Origin: an uncultured Clostridia bacterium
Lineage (GTDB): Bacteria; Bacillota; Clostridia; Peptostreptococcales; Anaerovoracaceae
Reading direction: 5' to 3'
DNA: 5,552 nt
NCBI GenBank assembly: GCA_934255435.1
Contig: CAKQNZ010000133.1
Span: 1-5,552, forward strand
How positions within the stretch are numbered: position 1 is the stretch's first letter; each line of letters opens with the position of its first letter. The notes under the pieces were generated by a model. That model was not told the origin of the DNA, searched no databases, and saw only the letters and a program-made list of their open reading frames with translations. This document shows, piece by piece, positions 1 to 5,552 of this stretch. A program made the position numbers and the translations under genes.

Positions 1-876
1 TATTATGGCACTGGCAGATTATGGGATTACCATCGTGAAAAACAGAATGATGTATTTAAAACCAATAATCGAAGCAACGGATATATTAATTGTGTGGATG
101 GAACGGCAAATATCAAATTAATGATGAACTGGTTCTCAAAAATGACCATTCAAAAATACCATAATCAAGAACTCGGTTTAGGTGATATTCCGGAATTAGA
201 GGCAGTATATTCAGCGATGGAGTCTTGCTATAAGCGAATTACAGGAAGTGATTTTGTTAAAATGCAGTATAATATGGGAACTGGTGAGCTGGAGGTTGCT
301 TATAAAGATGAGTTAGGTGGTCTGATGAGGATTTCCATCAATCAGTTGAGTGACGGCTATAAAAGCACGATCAGCCTTGTAGCCGATATAGCATATCGTA
401 TGGCAGTATTAAATCCACAGCTTCTTGGTAATGTATGTACGGAAACGGATGGTATTGTTTTAATCGACGAAGTAGATTTACATCTGCACCCAACATGGCA
501 GCAGCGAATTTTGAAAGATTTGACGGAGATTTTCCCTAAAGTTCAGTTTATAGTCAGTACGCATGCACCATCGGTAATCAGTGCAGTGAAAAGTGAAAAT
601 ATCGTTATGTTGGATGACGGAGATGTCTATGAACCTTCTGGGGAGATCCATGGTAAGGATATTAACACAATTATTAGTGGTGTGATGCATTCAACAGAAC
701 GGCCGATGGAAATCAAAGAGCTGTTTCAGCAGTTTTATCATAGTATTGATATGGGGGATACAGAGAAGGCAGAACAAGTACTAAATATTTTAAATGACAA
801 AATCGGGAATGACGATTCAGAGATTGCCGCTTGTAATGTGAAACTTAAATTGCTGAAATTCAGGAGAAACAAATGA
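1..876 (+). CDS. ptuA: PtuA-like AAA/ABC-type ATPase of a Septu defence module, 5' end outside window
   Basis: This is the C-terminal 291 residues of an ATPase. The frame is open from base 1, and the stretch before the GTG at 94 reads like family sequence (YYGTGRLWDYH, residues 1-11, then GYINCVDGTAN). The GTG is therefore an internal valine and the true start and Walker A lie upstream. Visible motifs are an ABC-signature-like LSDGY (residues 116-120), Walker B GIVLIDEVD with D156 and E157 (about 151-159), the HLHP D-loop region, and the STHAP switch histidine H188. The tail after residue 210 (STERP, then a helical segment ending FRRNK) is typical of PtuA-type ATPases. In Septu and Ec78-type retrons the ATPase partners the HNH protein encoded next, and the pair acts against phage. 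The gene overlaps its neighbour by ATGA and has its own SD for it, indicating one operon. Other OLD/SMC-like AAA ATPases share these motifs, so the PtuA name rests mainly on the partner gene. Confidence 0.82.
   Translation, partial: YYGTGRLWDYHREKQNDVFKTNNRSNGYINCVDGTANIKLMMNWFSKMTIQKYHNQELGLGDIPELEAVYSAMESCYKRITGSDFVKMQYNMGTGELEVAYKDELGGLMRISINQLSDGYKSTISLVADIAYRMAVLNPQLLGNVCTETDGIVLIDEVDLHLHPTWQQRILKDLTEIFPKVQFIVSTHAPSVISAVKSENIVMLDDGDVYEPSGEIHGKDINTIISGVMHSTERPMEIKELFQQFYHSIDMGDTEKAEQVLNILNDKIGNDDSEIAACNVKLKLLKFRRNK
862..866 (+). promoter_or_regulatory. Shine-Dalgarno site for ptuB inside the ptuA end
   Basis: AGGAG lies six bases before the ATG at 873, within the last codons of the upstream ATPase gene. 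Together with the ATGA overlap (873-876) it fixes the start of the HNH gene and suggests translational coupling of the two proteins, as expected for subunits of one complex. Confidence 0.75.
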
Positions 877-1601
877 TTTTAATAAACAAATTGCCGACTT
901 TACCAGAATTAGAAGCCTTGAAAAGAGATGCAGAAAGTAGGGGATTGACTGATAAAGAAGGGTATGAGACCTTGGGTAATCCCTTAAAGGCGCAGGTGAA
1001 AGAGTCCCTTATGAAAGAACAGGGGCATCTTTGCGCTTACTGCATGCGTCGAATACCAGACGAGAGAATTTTGCCAGAAGATATTGATCTGAGCAATGTT
1101 TATATTGAACATTGGCAGGCTAGAAGTGCGGAAAATAGAACGGGAGAAAATAAAGGACTGGATTATACGAATATGCTTGCTGTTTGTTCTGGAAATGAAA
1201 AAGCACCAGAAGCAAAGAAACGCAAGAGACGTTTTTTTACCTGTGATAAAAAACGTGAAGCAGCTCCACTAAAGATAAATCCATTAGATGAGAAAACACT
1301 GGAAACTATATATTATCTGGCTGACGGGACGATGAAATCTACGGATGCTGTGATAGATAATGATATCAATGTTCGGCTGAATTTGAACTGTTCCACAGAA
1401 GCAGTGACACTTCCGGCAAATCGTAAAAGCGTTCTTGATACAATACAGGCAGATATTATATCTCAGGGCGGCGATTTGCTGCAAAATTGTATTGACCAAT
1501 TACATATGTGGAAAAGTGAAGAAGATCCTAAAACACCATATATAGGAATTGCAATTTGGTGGTTGAAGGAGCAAATTGCCCAGATGGAGATTCAGAACTA
1601 A
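873..1601 (+). CDS. ptuB: PtuB-like HNH endonuclease (TIGR02646 family)
   Basis: A complete 242-residue protein, the usual size for this family. The nuclease core is visible: CAYC (C54, C57), then YIEHW (residues 77-81, with H80 as the likely catalytic/metal histidine), then LDYTNMLAVC (96-105, with N100 and C105), then TCDKKR (123-128, with C124) and the family-typical INPLDEKT just after. The four cysteines would bind a structural zinc and the EH..N residues form the beta-beta-alpha metal fold that cuts nucleic acid. The family is annotated as a putative HNH endonuclease of retron systems and is also the PtuB of Septu. The start at 873 is supported by AGGAG six bases upstream and by the ATGA overlap with the ATPase. 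It is the last gene of the module; no intrinsic terminator is evident after its TAA. The substrate (phage DNA, host DNA or RNA) cannot be read from the sequence. Confidence 0.85.
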   Translation: MILINKLPTLPELEALKRDAESRGLTDKEGYETLGNPLKAQVKESLMKEQGHLCAYCMRRIPDERILPEDIDLSNVYIEHWQARSAENRTGENKGLDYTNMLAVCSGNEKAPEAKKRKRRFFTCDKKREAAPLKINPLDEKTLETIYYLADGTMKSTDAVIDNDINVRLNLNCSTEAVTLPANRKSVLDTIQADIISQGGDLLQNCIDQLHMWKSEEDPKTPYIGIAIWWLKEQIAQMEIQN

Positions 1602-1903
1602 AGCCTAAATAGAAAAATGGTTAACATATTTCGAAGAATGTAAAAAGAAATATAAGTGAGAAAAATTATAGGACGAATTTGATTGTAAATTATTAGTTAG
1701 ATTCACTTTATATAAATAAAATAAGGAAAAACGTCGATTATCTATCTGGCTTGACTAAATCTCATCAAGAATTTTCAGAACTTCCCCATAATGTATAGCA
1801 AAATAGTGCAACTTGGTATATAATGCTCCATATACTGTGTAGAATCATGCACTTTGATAAAAATGGCATGCACAGATTTACCAAAGAGAATGGAACGATA
1901 ATT
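1602..1903 (+). other. AT-rich intergenic region between defence module and EPS operon
   Basis: These 302 bases contain no convincing gene on either strand. They are very AT-rich in the first 150 bases and carry stops in all frames. I see no strong hairpin followed by a T-run after ptuB, so read-through into the EPS genes is possible. The right half holds the candidate promoter of the EPS operon and a leader of about 70 bases. A short antisense open stretch over about 1759-1842 ends in a plausible peptide (GEVLKILDEI then stop) but has no start codon or RBS. Confidence 0.6.
1819..1824 (+). promoter_or_regulatory. Candidate -10 box of the EPS operon
   Basis: TATAAT is a perfect sigma-A -10 hexamer. 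Seventeen bases upstream is only TAGCAA (1796-1801), a weak -35 with three of six matches. A second -10-like TATACT follows at 1831-1836. If used, transcription would begin near 1831, after the ATG at 1823; that excludes this ATG as the start of the next gene and favours 1904. In such AT-rich DNA a chance match is possible. Confidence 0.4.
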
Positions 1904-3319
1904 ATGTACGAAAAAAATTCAAGAAGCTGGATTAAGCATCTGGATTTCATTGTAGGAGATATTATAGCCATTACCATAGCATTTTTAGTGGCATATGGTA
2001 TGCGCTTTGGTGTATGGACAATAGTAGAGGATGGCAGCTATCGTAGCTATTATCTGGTGCTTTTGGGGTTTCATATTCTGGCGTCTTTCTTTTTCAGAAA
2101 TTACAGTAACATTGTACGGCGTGGCTATCTCAATGAGCTCGTATATGTCTTGAAACATAATGCTATACTTGGTGCCTGTACAATGGGTTGGCTTGTTTTT
2201 ACAAAGCAGTCTGAGGATTATTCACGTCTGGTACTTGGACTTTTCCTCGTTTTGGATATTGTATGTATGCTGATTATCCGTGATCTGTGGAAACACTGGA
2301 TTAGGAAGCGTATGTCCGAAAAGGACACAAGAAGCAAACTACTGGTCATAACAACCAGCAGCAGAGCAGAAGCATGTGTAAAAAGATTACAGAGCGATAC
2401 CTATCAGAACTATGAAATCTGTGGAGTAGCACTTCTGGAGGGAAATATTGAGCTGCATAAGGTCAATGGCCACGACGTAGTTGCCTGTGGACAGGAAATC
2501 ATGGAGTACGTTTTGCGAAACGTAGTAGATGAAGTCCTGATTGAAACAGAATATTTATCTGCGCAGGTCGAAGAACTTTGCCAGCAATTGCTGGATATGG
2601 GTATAGTGGTACATGTCGGGGTGGACTATTTCTTTGAAAATATGCCGAATATGCAGGTGGGTCAGCTGGGTAGCCACACCGTCATTACATCCAGTATTCA
2701 GACCGCCAGCAGGATAGAATTAGCTCTGAAACGTCTGATGGATATCTGCGGTGCTTTGATAGGCTTGTTGATTACAGGAATTGCCTTTGTATTTGTCGCA
2801 CCGGCCATTTACGTAAAATCACCGGGACCGATCTTCTTTTCACAGGTTCGTGTTGGTAAAAATGGTCGCTTCTTTAAAATCTATAAATTCCGTTCCATGT
2901 ATCTTGATGCAGAAGAGCGTAAGAAAGAGCTCATGGAGCAGAATAAGATGTCCGGTCTGATGTTTAAAATGGACGATGATCCGAGAATCATCAAAGGTAT
3001 CGGGCATTTTATCCGTAATACAAGTATAGATGAATTACCGCAGTTCTGGAATATTCTAAAAGGTGACATGAGCCTTGTGGGAACCCGACCGCCGACAAAA
3101 GAGGAATATGCACAATATTCGCAGCATCATAAGATCCGTCTGAGCTTTCGTCCGGGACTGACCGGTATGTGGCAGGTGAGCGGACGTAGTGATATCACAG
3201 ACTTCGAGGAAGTGGTGCGGCTGGATGAAAAGTATATTGAAGAGTGGAGTATCCTGCTGGATATTCGAATTCTTTTCAGAACGGTAGTTGTAGTTTTGAC
3301 GAGAAAAGGTTCGGAATAA
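1904..3319 (+). CDS. Exopolysaccharide polyprenyl glycosylphosphotransferase (WbaP/CpsE-like priming enzyme)
   Basis: This membrane enzyme moves a sugar-1-phosphate from a UDP-sugar to undecaprenyl phosphate, the first step of EPS or capsule assembly. At 471 residues it has the normal full length of the TIGR03025 type. Four hydrophobic helices (about 13-33, 49-64, 81-99, 108-126) precede a Rossmann-like CoA_binding_3 domain (about 144-270). A membrane-associated helix follows (about 283-302), then the catalytic bacterial sugar transferase domain. That domain shows LKRLMD (275-280), SPGPIFFSQVRVG, KFRSM (from 328), the catalytic Asp-Glu pair D376-E377 in SIDELPQFWN, GTRPPT with R395-P396-P397, and RPGLTGMWQVSGRS. 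The frame opens earlier, at an ATG at 1823, but the family N-terminus begins with MYEKN at 1904, and the earlier ATG overlaps a TATAAT box. The SD is weak (AAAGAGAATGGA, about nine bases away). The sugar transferred (glucose or galactose most often) cannot be told. It is the first gene of the EPS operon. Confidence 0.93.
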   Translation: MYEKNSRSWIKHLDFIVGDIIAITIAFLVAYGMRFGVWTIVEDGSYRSYYLVLLGFHILASFFFRNYSNIVRRGYLNELVYVLKHNAILGACTMGWLVFTKQSEDYSRLVLGLFLVLDIVCMLIIRDLWKHWIRKRMSEKDTRSKLLVITTSSRAEACVKRLQSDTYQNYEICGVALLEGNIELHKVNGHDVVACGQEIMEYVLRNVVDEVLIETEYLSAQVEELCQQLLDMGIVVHVGVDYFFENMPNMQVGQLGSHTVITSSIQTASRIELALKRLMDICGALIGLLITGIAFVFVAPAIYVKSPGPIFFSQVRVGKNGRFFKIYKFRSMYLDAEERKKELMEQNKMSGLMFKMDDDPRIIKGIGHFIRNTSIDELPQFWNILKGDMSLVGTRPPTKEEYAQYSQHHKIRLSFRPGLTGMWQVSGRSDITDFEEVVRLDEKYIEEWSILLDIRILFRTVVVVLTRKGSE

Positions 3320-3374
3320 AAACGCGGATTTATTAAACGTCAGCTGATAGAAAAACACAATAAAGGGGAATATA

Positions 3375-4862
3375 ATGAATCAAGAAGAACTCGCAATTGA
3401 TTTAAAAGATTTACTGAGACGCTGCGTTGAAAAGTGGAAATTCATAGTAGTCTGTATGCTGATCTGCGCATTACTCGTAGATGGTGTTCAGGCCTGGTCT
3501 TCAGTAAAAAAAGCAAAACAGATCAAAGCACAGCTTGAGCAGCAGAAAAATGCAGATGATGAGACAACCAATCTTATTACGTTGAAAGAATATATGAGTA
3601 AACTGACAGAAAGAGAAATTTCCGAGGTACAGACAGCTTTTTCGTCCTATAAGACATATCAGCAGGAATACGTTAATGGAATGACATATTGCCAGAATTC
3701 AGTCAGAATGCAGCTCAATCCGAACAAGATACCTACAGTTCATCTAGGATATATGATTGACAATCATTATGAAACAGAGTATCCGGTGGTATTGAAAAGA
3801 GATACAACAGAAGCGATTATTAACACTATAGAAGAAAACCTGCGCAATGATGAGCTGAGCCAGCAGATTGCATCGTGCATTGGTTTGGGGGATAATACGG
3901 CATATGCGCAGGAACTTATATCTGCGGATACGGATGCCAAGGAGCAGGGGATGCTGCTTTTATCTATAAGTGCTGAAAGCCAGGAAGATTGTCAACAGAT
4001 AGCAGAAATTGTGAAACAGGCAATAGCTGCGCAGACAGATGCGGTGCGTGCTGTATGCGGGGATTTCAATATCACGCTGACTACAGAACAGTATGTGGAA
4101 GAAACAGACTGTGATCTGATGATGGAAAAACAAAGTAAGATGTTATCCTTGAATAACCTGAAAAATTCCATTAATAATCTGACTGCGGGTATGACAGAAG
4201 AGCAGGTAACTTATTATAAAGCACTTCGAGACAATGAAGAGAGTATTGTCGTAGAAGATCCAGATATGAAAGAAATATCTGAAGAGGCAGAGAAGCCGAC
4301 AATTGAAGTACCTGCTGTGGTTTATGTGAGTCTGAAATGGCTGGTAATGGGACTTCTTGTTGGTGCTTTTTTGAGCTGTGGTTGGATAGTATTGTGTTAT
4401 ATGCTGGCAGATACACTACGTGTAGCTTCCGATATGGAAGAGCCTTTGGGAATATCCGTTTTGGGATGTATCACAGATAAGAGCAAGAAAAAGCTGAAGA
4501 TATTCCGAAGCCGTTTTGATGAATTTGACACAGAGAAACAGTTGCAGATGGTGGTTGCTAAAATAAATGCAGTAGCAAAAAAAGAACATTACCATCGAGT
4601 CTTTATTGGCGGAACTGGTGAGTCTGCAAAAATGCAGGAGATATGTGAAAACGTTATCTCTTCATTAAATGCTGAAGGGATTACCTGTAGTACGGGATGT
4701 TCCTTGATGTATGATGCAAATTCCGTGAAAAAAATGACAGAGATGGATGCAGTCGTATTTGTGGAACAGATAGACAAGTCCAAATACGAAGAAATTCAGA
4801 AAGCCAAGGAGCTGAGTAAAAAATGTCATTTGCCTGTGATGGGATGCGTTATTATTGAATAA
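3375..4862 (+). CDS. Wzz-like chain-length determinant with degenerate BY-kinase-like tail
   Basis: A polysaccharide co-polymerase of 495 residues. The N-terminus has the Wzz pattern (LKDLLRRCVEKWK, residues 10-22) running into membrane helix 1 (about 23-42). A long, mostly helical extracytoplasmic part follows (about 43-320). Helix 2 (about 322-345) is preceded by prolines P308 and P313, as in co-polymerases. After helix 2 comes the linker usual before a tyrosine autokinase (MEEPLGISVLGCI), and then about 95 residues (from about 400) laid out like a BY-kinase nucleotide domain. Where a Walker A would sit there is GGTGESAK (412-419), lacking the GKS/T. There is no Walker A' aspartate motif and no C-terminal tyrosine cluster. 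The end (MDAVVFVEQ, then HLPVMGCVIIE) resembles the closing strands of the kinase fold. It probably controls chain length or export without kinase activity. The start has a strong SD (AAAGGGGA, 3362-3369), 55 bases after the preceding gene, so the two are likely cotranscribed. Confidence 0.85.
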   Translation: MNQEELAIDLKDLLRRCVEKWKFIVVCMLICALLVDGVQAWSSVKKAKQIKAQLEQQKNADDETTNLITLKEYMSKLTEREISEVQTAFSSYKTYQQEYVNGMTYCQNSVRMQLNPNKIPTVHLGYMIDNHYETEYPVVLKRDTTEAIINTIEENLRNDELSQQIASCIGLGDNTAYAQELISADTDAKEQGMLLLSISAESQEDCQQIAEIVKQAIAAQTDAVRAVCGDFNITLTTEQYVEETDCDLMMEKQSKMLSLNNLKNSINNLTAGMTEEQVTYYKALRDNEESIVVEDPDMKEISEEAEKPTIEVPAVVYVSLKWLVMGLLVGAFLSCGWIVLCYMLADTLRVASDMEEPLGISVLGCITDKSKKKLKIFRSRFDEFDTEKQLQMVVAKINAVAKKEHYHRVFIGGTGESAKMQEICENVISSLNAEGITCSTGCSLMYDANSVKKMTEMDAVVFVEQIDKSKYEEIQKAKELSKKCHLPVMGCVIIE

Positions 4863-4864
4863 GA

Positions 4865-4937
4865 AAAACGACACTTTTTATATGTAGTGTCAAATAAACT
4901 TGGCACTACATATAAAAAGGGAATTCTGAAAACGACA
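4865..4937. repeat. 9-base direct repeats flanking the palindrome
   Basis: AAAACGACA occurs at 4865-4873, directly before the left palindrome arm, and again at 4929-4937, nine bases after the right arm. The arrangement resembles a target-site duplication around a 55-base insert. The match is short and A-rich, so coincidence is possible. Confidence 0.35.
4874..4919 (+). repeat. 46-base near-perfect palindrome (20-bp stem, 6-base loop)
   Basis: Bases 4874-4893 pair with 4900-4919: sixteen perfect pairs from the outside, one G-T wobble (4890/4903), then three more pairs, leaving the loop ATAAAC at 4894-4899. The stem is AT-rich. On the + strand no T-run follows (it is followed by GGAATTCTG), so it is not a classical intrinsic terminator for the Wzz gene, although the stem is strong enough to affect RNA ends. 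On the - strand the hairpin is followed, after a short gap, by TTTTT. Read outward from the loop, both arms carry the same sequence with a core of CACTACATATAAAAAG, so the element could also be a miniature inverted-repeat element or a pair of transposon ends. Confidence 0.85.
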
Positions 4938-4978
4938 GCCGATTTGAGAAAATATGAGATTATGGAGAAAAAAACAAA

Positions 4979-5179
4979 ATGGCGATTGCTGGTACAGGGA
5001 TGTTGAGATGACAATCGCAAAACGTATTATTTCCTATTCAGAATGAATATAGTGAAAAATATTTGAAAGAAATGAATTTCACCGCAACATTGGATGTAGA
5101 ACTAACATACAGTGATGCGGATTTTATTGTTACTGTACTTATAAATACAGTCGGACAAAGTGTATCGATGATCGCATAA
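4979..5179 (+). pseudogene. ugd: Decayed N-terminal fragment of UDP-glucose 6-dehydrogenase
   Basis: Ugd makes UDP-glucuronate from UDP-glucose for capsule sugars and is about 390-410 residues long. Here only relics of roughly its first 80 residues remain, in two frames. From ATG 4979 the reading MAIAGTG matches the NAD-binding start of Ugd. A missing base near 5000 then shifts the frame, and 5000-5022 reads on as (Y)VEMTIAK, matching the expected YVGLSIA. About 25 codons of the NAD-binding fold are absent. From 5033 the first frame resumes with PIQNEYSEKYLKE and FTATLDVELTYSDADFIV, matching the family's SPIQDEYIEKYL and TATLD..DADFVV. The following VLINTV sits where functional enzymes have TPTNYD, and the frame stops at 5177-5179. 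Nothing of the substrate-binding or C-terminal domains is left. GGAG at 4964-4967 may be the old RBS. The assignment is from remembered family sequence, not an alignment. Confidence 0.75.
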
Positions 5180-5214
5180 GTGGAAGTTTGAAAAATTGTG
5201 AGGAATATAGTGGA

Positions 5215-5552
5215 ATGTCAAATAAAAAGAATCTCCTAATCTATGCCCATTATTATATTCCAGATACTGCGTCAACGGGGCAGATTCTCCGGGAATTGGC
5301 GGAGGGCATGCAGGATAAGTTCAACATCACAGTCATCTGCGTGGTGCCGAGTTACTTAGGAACTATCGAAGATAAATATAAGACACAGAAGTATTACGAA
5401 GAAGAAATCAACGGCGTGAAGGTGCTGCGAATCCGAGTACCGGAGTTCAGCAAGACAAATAAGAAGAGCCGTGTGAAGAACATTGTCTCCTATTTCTTTG
5501 GAGCAATGGGCGCGACCTTTAAGGTTGGCAAGATGGACTATGTGTTCTCCAT
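5215..5552 (+). CDS. GT4-family glycosyltransferase (WbuB-like), 3' end outside window
   Basis: The first 112 residues of a GT-B fold glycosyltransferase; the frame is open to the window end. It begins MSNKKNLLIYAHYYIPD, followed by ASTGQILRELAEGM (residues 19-32) and the beta-strand FNITVICVVPSYLG, the usual acceptor-binding N-terminal domain layout (Glyco_transf_4_4 type). Next come a linker KYYEEEINGVKVLRIRVPEF and a basic helical stretch. The UDP-sugar-binding C-terminal half lies outside. The ATG at 5215 is preceded by GTGAGGA (5198-5204) about ten bases away, and no better in-frame start exists. Such enzymes add a sugar to the growing lipid-linked EPS unit at the cytoplasmic membrane face. 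Codons here end in G or C more often than in the two defence genes. Donor and linkage cannot be predicted. Confidence 0.88.
   Translation, partial: MSNKKNLLIYAHYYIPDTASTGQILRELAEGMQDKFNITVICVVPSYLGTIEDKYKTQKYYEEEINGVKVLRIRVPEFSKTNKKSRVKNIVSYFFGAMGATFKVGKMDYVFS

Noticed and set aside
1751..1779. Promoter built on TTGACT at 1751-1756
   Set aside because: No acceptable -10 hexamer lies 16-18 bases downstream (TTCAGA and neighbours).
1759..1842. Antisense open stretch ending in GEVLKILDEI, possible gene remnant
   Set aside because: It is only about 27 codons, with no start codon or RBS and no recognised family; too short to call a relic.
1823..1903. Use of the ATG at 1823 (or 1868) as start of the priming enzyme
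   Set aside because: The extra 27 residues are polar and unlike the family N-terminus, no SD precedes either ATG, and the ATG at 1823 lies within the TATAAT box.
1056..4783. Minus-strand open frames of 60-100 codons opposite the genes
   Set aside because: They lie antisense to well-supported coding regions, have no family resemblance and no RBS pattern; they are shadows.
4874..4930. Intrinsic terminator of the Wzz gene
   Set aside because: The stem is AT-rich and is followed by GGAATTCTG rather than a T-run on the + strand; kept as a palindrome of unknown role.
5072..5179. Small protein starting MNFTATLD (35 residues)
   Set aside because: Its sequence matches an internal part of Ugd, the matching frame continues upstream of this ATG, and no SD is placed for it; better read as part of the pseudogene.
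1..5552. CRISPR array, tRNA or rRNA genes, intact transposase
   Set aside because: No spaced repeat series, no cloverleaf or rRNA-like stretch and no transposase-like protein was seen.

Overview
The window looks like chromosome of a low-GC, Gram-positive gut anaerobe of the Clostridia, probably Lachnospiraceae. This is inferred from AT-rich DNA, purine-rich Shine-Dalgarno sequences, and the style of the exopolysaccharide (EPS) proteins; no rRNA or taxonomic marker is present. All supported genes lie on the + strand.

Positions 1-1601 hold an anti-phage module of the Septu (PtuAB) kind. The first gene is the C-terminal part of an ABC/SMC-like ATPase (PtuA-like) whose start and Walker A lie upstream of the window. 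It overlaps by an ATGA junction with a complete HNH nuclease gene of the TIGR02646/PtuB family. Known relatives occur alone (Septu) or with a reverse transcriptase (Ec78-type retrons); which applies here cannot be seen, because the upstream side is cut off.

Positions 1602-1903 are AT-rich and non-coding, with a consensus -10 hexamer (1819-1824) that probably starts an EPS operon.

Positions 1904-5552 are the beginning of an EPS/capsule locus. It contains a polyprenyl-phosphate sugar-1-phosphate transferase that loads the first sugar on the lipid carrier, then a Wzz-like chain-length protein whose cytoplasmic tail looks like a degenerate BY-kinase domain. A 352-base gap without an intact gene follows, and then the start of a GT4-type glycosyltransferase that runs off the window. 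The gap is not empty. It holds a 46-base near-perfect palindrome flanked by short direct repeats, and a decayed N-terminal fragment of a UDP-glucose 6-dehydrogenase gene (ugd) with frameshifts and an internal deletion.

The EPS proteins would act in sequence: lipid-linked sugar priming, further sugar addition by glycosyltransferases, and chain-length control at the membrane. The ugd relic suggests that the ancestral locus made UDP-glucuronate. I see no wholly new system. The points most worth a second look are the ugd relic, the kinase-dead-looking tail of the Wzz protein, the palindrome, and the defence module directly beside the EPS operon.
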